Below the pieces are notes generated by a model. The model had not been told where the DNA came from. It saw nothing but the letters and a program-made list of their open reading frames with translations, and searched no databases. Below, in pieces: positions 36,601-43,400 of a stretch of 64,000 nt of DNA. The stretch comes from Eurosta solidaginis (lineage: Eukaryota > Arthropoda > Insecta > Diptera > Tephritidae): positions 14,898,314-14,962,313 of the forward strand of contig NC_090319.1 of the NCBI RefSeq assembly GCF_040869045.1, given 5' to 3'. Both the position numbers and the translations under genes were made by a program. Position 1 is the stretch's first letter; the number at the start of each line of letters is the position of its first letter.

Positions 36601-38747
36601 TTTTATCTCTCCGACGAAATAATTTTATATGAATAAAGTGTGTGTTTATAGGGCTGATCTATTTTAAAGTTCATATGAGCAAATGTCCATAAGAAGTTTT
36701 GGAAAAACCGTGTAAAAATTTAAACTTTAGGAAAAATTTTGCAGAAATTAATGTGAAATTTGAAAGACTAGACATTTTTTAAGATAGATATTTATTAAAC
36801 TCCAAAACAACATACTCGAAATTTTTTTTAAAATTGCAAAAAGAGTTTGATTTTTTTTCAAAGTATAGTTACAAACCGGCGGCCACCGTGGTGTGATGGT
36901 AGCGTGCTCCGCCTACCAGACCGTATGCCCTGGGTTCACACCCCGGGCAAAGCAACATCAAAAATTTTAGAAATAAGGTTTTTCAATTAGAAGAAAGCAG
37001 TGTTTGGCAAGCGCTCCGGGTGTATTTCTGCCATGAAAATCTCTCAGTGAAAACTCATCTGCCTTGCAGATGCCGTTCGAAGTCGGTATAAAACATGTGG
37101 GTCCCGTCCGGCCAATTTGTAGGGAAAAGCAAGAGGAGCACGACGCAAATTGGAAGAGAAGCTCGGCCTTAGATCTCTTCGGGGGCTATCGCTCCTTACT
37201 TTTATTTTTTTTTAATTGGTTTACATAATTTCTGTTTTTAGTTTCTTAAAGTATTTTCTTAAGGTTATTCATTCAAACAACAAAAGCAAATAGGGATAAT
37301 TAAACAAAATATATATCAAGGGTATTTAACTTTCCGAAACATTAAATTTTCCAAGCGGTTCTCAAATTTAAGAAAATACAGTAATAAACATAACTTTTGG
37401 GGATATTGAATATCATTATGTTTTTCTGCGTTTTTTTTTAGTACAAAACTATACAAAATTCACGATTTCAAATGGTAAGCTTATTCTTATACTATGTTAA
37501 AACAGAAAAATAAATTGAGGCAATCTCGATTTAAATTGAGTGGTGTTCATACAATTCAATTTAGCTTACACAATAGTAATTTGATAGCTGGGTGGCTCAT
37601 CTCTACAGCAATAACATACCTTTCGCTCATTTACTTTAATAGTGTCATAACTCAAAAAGCACAATTTTCCAAGATTTTTACTGCCATATGTGGCGCATAT
37701 AAACGCACATTTTAATTTTTATAGCACGTGGTAAATTTTTAAATGATCACAAAAATTTTTTTCTACAACATAGGTCATGATATTGGGTACGTTTCTATGT
37801 TATTAACTCAAAAGTCATGTTTTTGGAGTTATGATACTATGAAGTAAATGAGCGCTTTGTTCAGACTGACAAAATGTGCGTGTTAGTATAAAACTTTGAA
37901 ATTTTTGGTGTGTTTTAAGAAAATGTGTTCAACGTTTTGGTTTCATTTTGAGTTTGCCATCTTCTTTTGACAATCCCTACTCCAGGAAATGAAAAAAAAA
38001 ATTAGCTGATAAGACGAGCCAACCATATAGTTGAGCCATGCGTAATGACGTTTAAATCTACTCAATAAACACACTTTACAAGGTTGTGTTTGCAGTTTGA
38101 AACAATTTATTACACATTTTTTTTTTAATTGGAAATTTATTATCATAATTTATTATATGATAAGTTGCGTAATAAATTGCCCAAGTGGTATAAATTGCAA
38201 ATTTGTTGTGTGTTTGTACATAGTATTACTACGCTGACGACAGTTTCTTGAAAATACGTTTTTTTGTTTCCCAATAAATAGTAGGGTTTTAAAAAATTGA
38301 TAATCTTGGAAAAGTTAACCATGAGTTAACTTTTTAGAGCGATTAACTTTGTTGAGAGTTAGCTTTTTTGCGATTTTAGTGTATTTGCTACTATTTTTGT
38401 GAACACAACTGTTCGTTTACGTTTTTGTAGAAAATATTTGAAAAAATCAATAATTATTTTTAAAAGATATGTTTATTTATGTCTATATTTTTCTTTTTTC
38501 TCTTGAATCTAATCCGATTCTAAATAGCGTGCCCAAAGGTCTAGAGGATGTCTCAAAATATCCCCACTTGTTTGCGGCGCTACTTGCATCAGATAAATGG
38601 TCTGAAGAGGATATAGCTAAAGTGGCGGGGAGAAATTTGATACGTGTATTCAAAGAAGTTGAAGCGGTAAGTAAAAAGATGAAGGAAGCTAAAGCTGAAA
38701 TAAATCCACCCGTGCCGACCGTACCATGCAATCAAACAGCTAATTAA
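12372..38747 (+). CDS. Membrane dipeptidase (DPEP/renal dipeptidase family), 3' part, five joined exons
   Basis: The five exons join as 12372-12441, 20210-20386, 23282-23366, 34537-34612 and 38528-38747. Every intron has a GT donor and an AG acceptor, and the phases agree (0, 0, 1, 2). The product is about 208 residues, matching the C-terminal half of membrane dipeptidases, which are usually near 400 residues. The family is a zinc metallopeptidase that hydrolyses dipeptides, including leukotriene D4 and glutathione breakdown products in mammals, and is often GPI-anchored outside the cell. Seen here: DLSHVS and [10 protein letters not shown], whose histidines are 21 residues apart as for zinc ligands His198 and His219 of human DPEP1; SSRNVPD, whose Arg is 11 residues on as for Arg230; and GIGAGYDG with the substrate-binding Asp. 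The N-terminal zinc ligands (HxD, Glu125) would be on exons I cannot see and probably lie before the window. The last exon ends without an obvious hydrophobic GPI signal. Confidence 0.93.
12593..14495 (+). mobile_element. 131-bp-array repeat element, copy B
   Basis: It opens ACAAGTAAGGAAGG, has the hairpin GTTCGGGTGTAACCGAAC, then ATACTCAGCTGAGAGC and only 4-5 degraded 131-bp units (about 12705-13275). The shared body with TATAGTCCGATTTCG follows, and it ends GAGCTCTCC...GAGTATAAA. It lies in a dipeptidase intron. Open frames inside it are part of the repeat. Confidence 0.75.
14870..15720 (-). mobile_element. LINE copy 1 (RT and C-terminal parts)
   Basis: The minus strand 15651-15373 reads [20 protein letters not shown] and [16 protein letters not shown] through SGVPQ, a clear RT domain (blocks around the first catalytic Asp) of a Jockey/CR1-type LINE. 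The following C-terminal portion is degraded, with frameshifts, and aligns with LINE copy 2 at 24.6-25.2 kb. Confidence 0.75.
15721..16243. repeat. Degenerate TTCGGGA-type tandem repeat (old relative of the 89-bp array), part 1
   Basis: Words such as ATTTCGGGACTTCTTTG, TCGGGATTGTTCCAGG and AACATTTTAGCGATCATTTC recur at irregular spacing. They resemble the 89-bp unit at 40.5-48.7 kb but are diverged and interrupted by element copy C. Confidence 0.6.
16244..16750 (-). mobile_element. 131-bp-array repeat element, copy C (short, no array)
   Basis: It runs from TACTCAGCTGAGCAGAGCTC to the hairpin GTTCGGTTACACCCGAAC and TTAGCTTTTGTTATTTG. Both family ends are present in only about 500 bp with no 131-bp unit, showing that the array is dispensable. 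It is inserted in the degenerate TTCGGGA repeat. Confidence 0.75.
16751..17760. repeat. Degenerate TTCGGGA-type tandem repeat, part 2
   Basis: This continues the pattern of 15721-16243 (TTTCGGTAATTTTG, GGAACGATTTTGGGATGA, TTCGGAACTGTCTAATGG). It has no reading frame of note and is best explained as an old decayed array. Confidence 0.6.
17815..19027 (+). mobile_element. Second repeat element family with 152-bp units (Helentron-like end)
   Basis: The core has GTCC repeats near 18048-18080, then four to five tandem units of about 152 bp beginning TCCCATACAACCGATCGTTC at 18209, 18361, 18513, 18665 and 18805. Its 3' end has an imperfect hairpin (GTCTTGGGC...GCCGAAGAC) followed by AGTCCCGTCCTTACTTG. 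The CCTTACTTG terminus is shared with the 131-bp family although the bodies differ. The ORF at 18287 is just two units read together. The left boundary is uncertain. Confidence 0.65.
19133..20106 (+). mobile_element. TIR element (974 bp) with TA flanks
   Basis: The ends are CACTCAGAGAAAAACG...TTCTAAAA and the inverse TTTTAGAACG...TTCTGAGTG, flanked by TA on both sides (19131-19132, 20107-20108). The interior is rich in GTTCTTAA / TTAAGAAC words and contains a tRNA-like segment. No transposase is visible. TA flanks suggest a Tc1/mariner-type or other TA-inserting MITE. Confidence 0.65.
19441..19510 (+). repeat. tRNA-like segment (Pol III box A and B) inside the TIR element
   Basis: TGGCCCAGCGG (19448-19458) matches the box A consensus and GAGTTCGATCA (19490-19500) matches box B, about 31 bases apart. 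The flanking arms do not make a convincing 7-bp acceptor stem, so it looks like a decayed tRNA gene or SINE head rather than a working tRNA. Confidence 0.5.
20210..20386 (+). CDS. Dipeptidase exon with zinc-ligand histidines
   Basis: The acceptor is CAATAG and the donor GTT|GTAAGT; the exon is 177 nt, 59 residues, phase 0 at both ends. Exon residue 17 (His in DLSHVS) and residue 38 (His in FSHSS) match the two C-terminal zinc ligands of DPEP enzymes, and residue 49 (Arg in SRNVPD) matches the substrate carboxylate-binding arginine. All three are intact. The exon starts two codons before an internal methionine; that Met is not a start codon. Confidence 0.95.
20387..21195. other. Dipeptidase intron, unassigned
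   Basis: A/T-rich intronic DNA with homopolymer runs. No gene or clear repeat boundary seen. Confidence 0.5.
21196..22200 (+). mobile_element. Probable decayed Helitron copy with degenerate array
   Basis: The start (GAAAGTTTGGATGTGGGCC, then TTGTCACTCAATCACTC, then a GGTCCAACGCCCC stretch) parallels the order of words in the Helitron at 39652 (GAAAGTTTGGATG, TTTGTGACTCAATAACGC, GGTCCCCGCCCC). From about 21480 it passes into degenerate TTCGGGA / CATTTTGAACTATTTTC repeats like those of the Helitron array. The match is eye-level only. Confidence 0.45.
22201..23281. other. Dipeptidase intron, unassigned
   Basis: No ORF, RNA gene or repeat structure recognised. Confidence 0.5.
23282..23366 (+). 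CDS. Dipeptidase exon (AVNGG...LEDVI)
   Basis: The acceptor is TTTCAG and the donor G|GTATAT. The exon is 85 nt, phase 0 in, phase 1 out. It reads [18 protein letters not shown] followed by [10 protein letters not shown], the family strand that usually reads GG(I/L)VMVNFY. The usual Asn of VNFY is Ala here, a small departure worth checking against relatives. Confidence 0.92.
23713..23896. mobile_element. P-superfamily-like MITE 1 (184 bp)
   Basis: Perfect terminal inverted repeats, CATGGCGGAACGATACAAGG to its complement, flanked by CAGACAAT (23705-23712) and TAGACAAT (23897-23904), an 8-bp duplication with one difference. The TIR resembles that of the Drosophila P element (CATG...GAA...ACA.AAGGTGG), and P elements also make 8-bp duplications. 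No transposase inside. Confidence 0.7.
24205..24397. mobile_element. P-superfamily-like MITE 2 (193 bp), inverted relative to MITE 1
   Basis: The ends are TATGGCGGAACTATACAAGG and the inverse of CATGTCGAAACCATACAAGG, flanked by GTTCTTGC (24197-24204) and GTTCTGGC (24398-24405), 7 of 8 bases alike. The interior matches the reverse complement of MITE 1 (ATCGATGGAC, TCAAAATCGT, CGCCGGAAGTTGATGTAT). Confidence 0.68.
24570..24604 (+). repeat. Poly(T) run next to LINE copy 2
   Basis: An uninterrupted T run of about 34 bases borders the 3' end of the minus-strand LINE copy 2. It therefore reads as that LINE's poly(A) tail. Confidence 0.75.
24605..25194 (-). mobile_element. LINE copy 2, 3' portion
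   Basis: The minus strand reads [17 protein letters not shown] and FNVPSR-like [14 protein letters not shown] (24985-24725), the C-terminal tail of the RT protein. Upstream it reads [10 protein letters not shown], the standard block after the RT core. A poly(T) run marks the 3' end. It is interrupted at 25195 by repeat element copy D and resumes at 27396. LINE copy 1 shows the uninterrupted order (AACTAATGTGGTGAAAGGGC at about 15240). Confidence 0.75.
25195..27395 (+). mobile_element. 131-bp-array repeat element, copy D (most complete short copy)
   Basis: It begins ACAAGTAAGGAAGGTTAAG with the hairpin GTTCGGGTGTAACCGAAC and ATACTCAGTTGAGAGC. It has six 131-bp units (about 25300-26080), a body ending in the GGACGGACGGAC run and TCTATATCTATCTCGATT, and closes GAGCTCTGCTCAACTGAGTAT. 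It is 2.2 kb and splits LINE copy 2, so it is younger than that LINE. Confidence 0.8.
27396..27530 (-). mobile_element. LINE copy 2, continuation
   Basis: GTGCTTTAGTTATGTAAGG and ACCACCGTTTAACATATG align with 15255-15370 of LINE copy 1. Homology fades before the WDR3-like pseudogene. Confidence 0.65.
27601..28190 (+). pseudogene. WDR3: Broken 5' end of a WDR3/UTP12-like gene inside a dipeptidase intron
   Basis: The ATG at 27601 opens [19 protein letters not shown], which matches the conserved N-terminus of WDR3 (yeast Utp12/Dip2), a nucleolar WD40 protein of the small-subunit processome. The reading then needs a frameshift near 27700 to continue as [20 protein letters not shown] 63-bp intron follows (27761 GTAAGA to 27823 TTTACATTAG), and the split Gly codon restores [14 protein letters not shown]. 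After SPDRIHI part of a WD blade (usually a VGY... segment) is missing in frame. The sequence then resumes through [19 protein letters not shown] and [11 protein letters not shown], and meets TAG at 28170-28172 inside a WD motif, with [10 protein letters not shown] readable beyond it. Homology stops near 28190. A retained intron means a DNA duplicate, not a retrocopy. It holds only the first WD repeats of a protein that normally exceeds 900 residues, so it is judged non-functional. Confidence 0.85.
28316..28737. mobile_element. GGGGGACTC MITE, copy 1 (422 bp)
   Basis: The ends are GGGGGACTCATG...CATGAGTCCCCC, flanked by TAATA on both sides. The interior has TTTACACACGCGGTTATATG and ends in GTTTACACACTTTATAAGG. 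No coding capacity. Confidence 0.8.
28743..30112. other. Dipeptidase intron, unassigned
   Basis: A/T-rich with CA runs near 29044. Short frames on both strands at 29395-29680 are antisense to each other and have no domain. Nothing supported. Confidence 0.5.
30113..31145 (+). mobile_element. 131-bp-array repeat element, copy E (5'-truncated)
   Basis: It lacks the hairpin end and the array; it begins inside the body and ends GAGCTCTGCTCAGCTGAGTAT. It is split by the second GGGGGACTC MITE at 30625-31045. Confidence 0.75.
30625..31045. mobile_element. GGGGGACTC MITE, copy 2 (421 bp), nested in copy E
   Basis: It closely resembles 28316-28737. The host sequence TTTTGATATATAGAAGTC is uninterrupted at about 14386 and other family members. 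This gives the exact empty site and a short duplication of TATA (3-4 bp, ambiguous because the target is AT repeats). Confidence 0.85.
31146..31787. other. Dipeptidase intron, unassigned
   Basis: No reading frame with a domain and no repeat edge recognised. Confidence 0.5.
31788..32366 (+). mobile_element. Solo LTR 1 (579 bp)
   Basis: It runs TGTAACGAAT...ATTCGTTACA, flanked by ATAT on both sides (31784-31787, 32367-32370). It contains a TATA box (GAGTATAAAAAG, about 32159) and a poly(A) signal AATAAAGGCC (about 32254), in the order of a retrovirus-like LTR. No gag/pol nearby, so it is the product of LTR-LTR recombination. The 4-bp duplication suggests a Gypsy-type element. Confidence 0.8.
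32371..33374. other. Dipeptidase intron with a SINE scrap
   Basis: Only a short stretch at about 32689-32720 (ATACACTCGGAGTGTTTG...AAACACTGC) matches the SINE family, inverted. The rest is unassigned. Confidence 0.5.
33379..33939 (-). mobile_element. Solo LTR 2 (561 bp), opposite orientation
   Basis: It starts TGTAACGAACTTAAGG and ends GCTAATATTTGTCACA. The first 120 bp are the complement of the 3' end of solo LTR 1 (AACTCCAGTATTCAGTATTG against CAATATTGGAGTT). Flanks ATAC and ATAA match 3 of 4. A minus-strand TATA box is near 33577. The two LTRs are diverged, so they represent separate insertions. Confidence 0.75.
33944..34536. other. Dipeptidase intron, unassigned
   Basis: Nothing recognisable apart from the acceptor region of the next exon. 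Confidence 0.5.
34537..34612 (+). CDS. Dipeptidase exon ([10 protein letters not shown]...GAGYDG)
   Basis: The acceptor is TTTTCAG and the donor GC|GTAAGT; the exon is 76 nt. The split codon with the previous exon is G|TG. It reads [19 protein letters not shown] then YDGVNA. In mammalian DPEP1 this stretch is DHIKEVAG...GFGGDFDG, and the final Asp, which binds the dipeptide amino group, is kept. The preceding intron is 11.2 kb and full of mobile DNA. Confidence 0.94.
34613..35340. other. Dipeptidase intron, unassigned
   Basis: No feature supported. Confidence 0.5.
35341..35640 (+). repeat. Purine-rich strand-asymmetric tract
   Basis: About 300 bases dominated by G and A (AAAGGAAAAGGAAAAGTG and similar) with few pyrimidines. 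A similar tract lies at 58545-58695. Confidence 0.7.
35641..36560 (+). repeat. Degenerate GTTAYG hexamer-like repeat
   Basis: Words such as TTACGGTTACG, GGTTATGG and CGTTACACTTACGGTT recur every few bases without exact periodicity. Valine/threonine/isoleucine-rich frames on both strands are produced by the repeat and are not genes. A second tract is at 59590-60090. Confidence 0.65.
36878..37212 (+). mobile_element. tRNA-derived SINE, full-length copy
   Basis: The tRNA-like head has box A TGGTGTGATGG (36889-36899) and box B GGTTCACACCC (36933-36943). The body has AGCAACATCAAAAATTTTAG, GGCAAGCGCTCCGGGTG and AGAGGAGCACGACGCAAA, and the tail is T/A-rich. Compared with the copy at 54.3 kb, about 28 bases are missing after TTAGAAGAAA. 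Confidence 0.8.
37213..38527. other. Last dipeptidase intron, unassigned 3' part
   Basis: A/T-rich, no gene seen. The acceptor of the last exon lies at its end. Confidence 0.5.
38528..38747 (+). CDS. Dipeptidase last visible exon and stop
   Basis: The acceptor is AAATAG; the first base completes the codon GC|C. It reads [19 protein letters not shown] and on through [13 protein letters not shown], which is strong family sequence, then a charged tail ending PCNQTAN and TAA. The tail lacks the hydrophobic GPI-attachment signal of many relatives. A consensus donor GTAAGT sits in frame at 38667, directly after the conserved EAV core. The exon could therefore also splice to an alternative C-terminus, or the tail may be read-through of that donor. 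Which form is used cannot be told from sequence alone. Confidence 0.9.
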
Positions 38748-39627
38748 TTAAAATACATATAGACATATAATCGAATCTAATAAGTAGCAAGAAAAATAAA
38801 ACACATATAGAAAATATATTAAAGCGATTCAAAGCAAATAATAATTAATCATCATGTAATCAATTAAACTTAGTTGCATACAATCGGGGCTAATAAATAA
38901 TTTATATACTTAGAAACAAACACTGACATAATTAACGTTAAAATCGAATAATAATGAAAATAAAAACAACAATTCATACACATACATAAAAACGCTCATA
39001 CACAAAAATGAAGACGAAATGTAATTTTGTGAACTTTCTTAATTTATGCCACACAAAAAAAAATATGCAAAATAAAAAAAAAAAATTTAAGATTAATTGA
39101 AAAATACTTTCAAGCACAAAAAAAAGAAAAAATACAATCAAACTAAAGAAAATGAAGAAAAAAAGCGAAAAACCAAGTCGCTCCAAAGTGCAGCAAAGTA
39201 ATTGGGTGAGGACACAAAATAAACAAGCAAAAAGTCATTTAATCCGCATGAAAATGAAAAATTTTACAACGTTCAAAGTTTTCTTTGCACAGCAAATGGC
39301 ATACCTTATTCGACGATATTAGTTTCTGTTTTTTACTGTTTTTTATTTTTTAAAAACACGAATTGCAAGAAATGTAGAACGAAATAAAGTGAAACAGATT
39401 TTTTCATAATTTTTTTTCTTATGCATTTTCGTTTGCAAATTTTACTATGTTTTTTTTGCTCATCAATTACAATTTTTAAATGGAACATTTGTGTTAGTAC
39501 ATCTGCTTGCTTGACGAGCAGAAAAACTTGAAACATGACCAGTGATATGCAGATACAGCAGTGCAGAGAAAAATAGCAGTGGCAAATTTTACTTTCTTGT
39601 ATTTCGGCCTTTTAGTCAATATATTCA
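38748..39627. other. Dipeptidase 3' UTR and downstream DNA
   Basis: A/T-rich sequence with several AATAAA-like words. CAGCAGTGCAGAGAAAAATAG at 39557 looks like a single end of a Tc1-like element (compare 62028). No gene. Confidence 0.45.
38795..38800 (+). terminator. Candidate poly(A) signal of the dipeptidase gene
   Basis: AATAAA lies 48 bases after the stop codon in A/T-rich DNA. Further AATAAA-like words follow, so the actual cleavage site is uncertain. Confidence 0.4.
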
Positions 39628-39651
39628 AGGTATGTTTAAGCTCTAGGCCAA
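39628..39651 (+). mobile_element. Penelope-like LTR fragment left of the Helitron
   Basis: AAGGTATGTTTAAGC and GGCCAA match the complement of 57910-57935 (AAACATACCTT, TTGGCC). With 48901 onward it reconstitutes the uninterrupted Penelope-like sequence seen at 57.7-57.9 kb. Confidence 0.75.
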
Positions 39652-39689
39652 TCTAATATATATTATAAATGGGAAAGTTTGGATGTTAA

Positions 39690-39752
39690 GATGTTTGGAT
39701 GTTTGGATGTTTGGATGTTTGGATGTTTGGATGTTTGGATGTTTGGATGTTT
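39690..39752 (+). repeat. Octamer repeat (GGATGTTT)n at the Helitron 5' end
   Basis: About eight perfect tandem copies of GGATGTTT just inside the 5' terminus. Confidence 0.95.
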
Positions 39753-40499
39753 GTCCAGACGTTTGTCTTTGTGACTCAATAACGCAAGAACGGCTCGACC
39801 GATTTGGATGAAATTTTGCACACATATAGCCAATAGTCTAGAAGGATCTACTAACTATATATTTTTCAAAAGGGGCGTGGTCCCCGCCCCCTAGGAACAG
39901 TTATAATTTAATTATTATATTTTTTCGTCTTTGCGACTGAATCACGCCAGAATGGCTACACGGATTTTGATGAAATTTGGGACACAGACAGTAGTCTACT
40001 AGCGAAATTTTTTTCGAACATGGAAAGAGGGGTGGGGGTCCCACGACCCTTCGAGAAATTATTTTTCATAATTTTTACACATTATAACTTTACGTATACT
40101 GGCCTTCACCAATATCACAGACTCAAGGGGTCAAATAAGTCGAGGGCTTACAAAGTAAGCAGTGACACCCTCCGCCCACCCCCCTTTATCTCCCCCTCTG
40201 GTGTAAAATCCATAAATTGTTATAACTCAATCTAAATTTTCTCCTAAATCAATAGTTTTTGGTATCTGGTACATACAGAACGAGATCTAGACAATTTTGG
40301 AGGAACGATCAGTGGTCCTCTCCTCTACTCCCGCCATCCGCCCTCCATCAATTGTTTTTATTAGCACGCTTTTATTAGCTTTACCTGTATGTTTCTATCT
40401 TTTTTATTCGCTCCAATGCGCCTGCTGCCTTATTAACATGGTTTTATAATTAGCTTCACCTTATTTGTAATCCCGTAAGGGTCATATAGAGACCCTTCC

Positions 40500-43400
40500 G
40501 GGACCATTTCTGGATGGTTTTCGGGATCGGTCCGGGATTACGCCGGGGTGATTTCGGGACTTTTTCGGGACTATTTCGGGATCATTTTGGGACCCTTCCG
40601 GGATCATTTCTGTATAGTTTACGGGATCCGTCCGGGATCCCGTCGGGGTTATTTTGGAACATTTTCGGGACTATTCCGGAATCATTTCGGGACTATTTCG
40701 CGATCATTTGGGGACCCTTCCGGCATCATTTCTGGATGGTTTTCGGGATCCGTCCGGGATCCCGTCGGGGTACTTTCGGGATTATTTGCGTACATTCGAG
40801 AGATAAATTCTTGATGGTTTCCGGGATCATTACGGGACTTTTTCGGGGTCAGTTTGGGTCCTTTCCGTAATCATTCCTGGATGGTTTTAGGGATCCGTCC
40901 GGGATCCCGTCGGGACCATTTCGGGGCTATTTCGGGATCATTAGGGGTATCTTCCGGCATCATTTCTGCATGGTTGTCGAGATCCGTCCGCGATCCCGTT
41001 AGGGTCATTTCGGGACTATTTCGGGATAACTTGTGGTACCTGCCTGCATCATTTCTGGATGGTTTTCGGTATCCGTCCGGGATCCCGTCGGTGTCATTTC
41101 GGGACCATTTGGGGTCCATTCCTGCATCATTTCTGGATGGTTTTCGGGATACGTCGGGGATCCTGTCGGGGTCATTTTGGGACTTTTGCGGGATCATTTG
41201 GGGTCTCTTCCGGCATCATTTCTGGATGGTTTTCGGGATCCGTCCGGGATCCTGTCGGGGTCATTTTGGGACTTTTGCGGGATCATTTGGGGTCTCCTCC
41301 GGCATCATTTCTGGATGGTTTTCGGGACCCGTCCGGGATCCTGTCGGGGTCATTTTGGGACTTTTGCGGGATCATTTGGGGTCTCTTCCGGCATCATTTC
41401 TGGATGGTTTACGGGATCCGTCCGGGATCCTGTCGGGGTCATTTTGGGACTTTTGCGGGATCATTTGGGGTCTCTTCCGGCATCATTTCTGGATGGTTTA
41501 GGGGATCCGTCCGGGACCCTGTCGGGGTCATTTTGGGACTTTAGCGGGATCATTTGGGGTCTCTTCCGGCATCATTTCTGGATGGTTTACGGGATCCGTC
41601 CGGGATCCTGTCGGGGTCATTTTGGGACTTTTGCGGGATCATTTGGGGTCACCTCCGGCATCATTTCTGGATGGTTTACGGGATCCGTCCGGGATCCTGT
41701 CGGGGTCATTTTAGGACTTTTGCGGGATCATTTGGGGTCTCTCCCGGCATCATTTCTGGATGGTTTTCGGGATCCGTCCGGGATCCTGTCGGGGTCATTT
41801 TGGGACTTTTGCGGGATCATTTGGGGTCTCTTCCGGCATCATTTCTGGATGGTTTACGGGATCCGTCCGGGATCCCGTCGATGTCATTTCGGGACTATTA
41901 CGGCATCATTTGGGGTACCTTCCGGCATCATTTCTAGATGGTTTTCGGGATCCATCCGGGATCCCGTCGGGGTCATTTCGGAACTTTTTCTCGACTAATA
42001 CAGCATCATTTGGGGAACCTTTCGGCATCATTTCTGGATGGTTTACGGGATCCGTCCGGGATCCCGTCGGCGTCATTTTGGGACTTTTACGGGATCATTT
42101 GGGGTCTCTTCCGGCATCATTTCTGGATGGTTTACGGGATCCGTCCGGGATCCTGTCGGGGTCATTTTGGGACTTTTGCGGGATCATTTGGGGTCTCCTC
42201 CGGCATCATTTCTGGATGGTTTACGGGATCCGTCCGGGATCCTGTCGGGGTCATTTTGGGACTTTTGCGGGATCATTTGGGGTCTCTTCCGGCATCATTT
42301 CTGGATGGTTTACGGGATCCGTCCGGGATCCTGTCGGGGTCATTTTGGGACTTTTGCGGGATCATTTGGGGTCTCTTCCGGCATCATTTCTGGATGGTTT
42401 ACGGGATCCGTCCGGGACCCTGTCGGGGTCATTTTGGGACTTTAGCGGGATCATTTGGGGTCTCCTCCGGCATCATTTCTGGATGGTTTACGGGATCCGT
42501 CCGGGATCCTGTCGGGGTCATTTTAGGACTTTTGCGGGATCATTTGGGGTCTCTCCCGGCATCATTTCTGGATGGTTTTCGGGATCCGTCCGGGATCCTG
42601 TCGGGGTCATTTTGGGACTTTTGCGGGATCATTTGGGGTCTCTTCCGGCATCATTTCTGGATGGTTTACGGGATCCGTCCGGGATCCCGTCGATGTCATT
42701 TCGGGACTATTTCGGCATCATTTGGGGTACCTTCCGCTATCAATTCTAGATGGTTTTCGGGCTCCGTCCGGGATCCCGTCGGAGTCATTTCGGAATTTTT
42801 TCTCGACTAATACAGGATCATTTGGGGACCCTATCGGCATCATTTCTGGATGGTTTTCGGTATCCGTCTGGGATCCCGTCGGTGTCATTTCGGGACCATT
42901 TGGGGTCCATTCCGGCATCATTTCTGGATGGTTTTCGGGATACCTCCGGGATCCTGTCGGGGTCATTTTGGGACTTTTGCGGGATCATTTGCGGTCTCTT
43001 CCGGCATCATTTCTGGATGGTTTTCGGGATCCGTCCGGGATCCCGTCGATGTCATTTCGGGACTATTACGGCATCATTTGGGGTACCTTCCGGCATCATT
43101 TCTAGATGGTTTTCGGGATCCATCCGGGATCCCGTCGGGGTCATTTCGGAACTTTTTCTCGACTAATACAGCATCATTTGGGGAACCTTTCGGCATCATT
43201 TCTGGATGGTTTACGGGATCCGTCCGGGATCCCGTCGGCGTCATTTTGGGACTTTTGCGGGATCATTTGGGGTCTCTTCCGGCATCATTTCTGGATGGTT
43301 TACGGGATCCGTCCGGGATCCTGTCGGGGTCATTTTGGGACTTTTGCGGGATCATTTGGGGTCTCCTCCGGCATCATTTCTGGATGGTTTACGGGATCCG

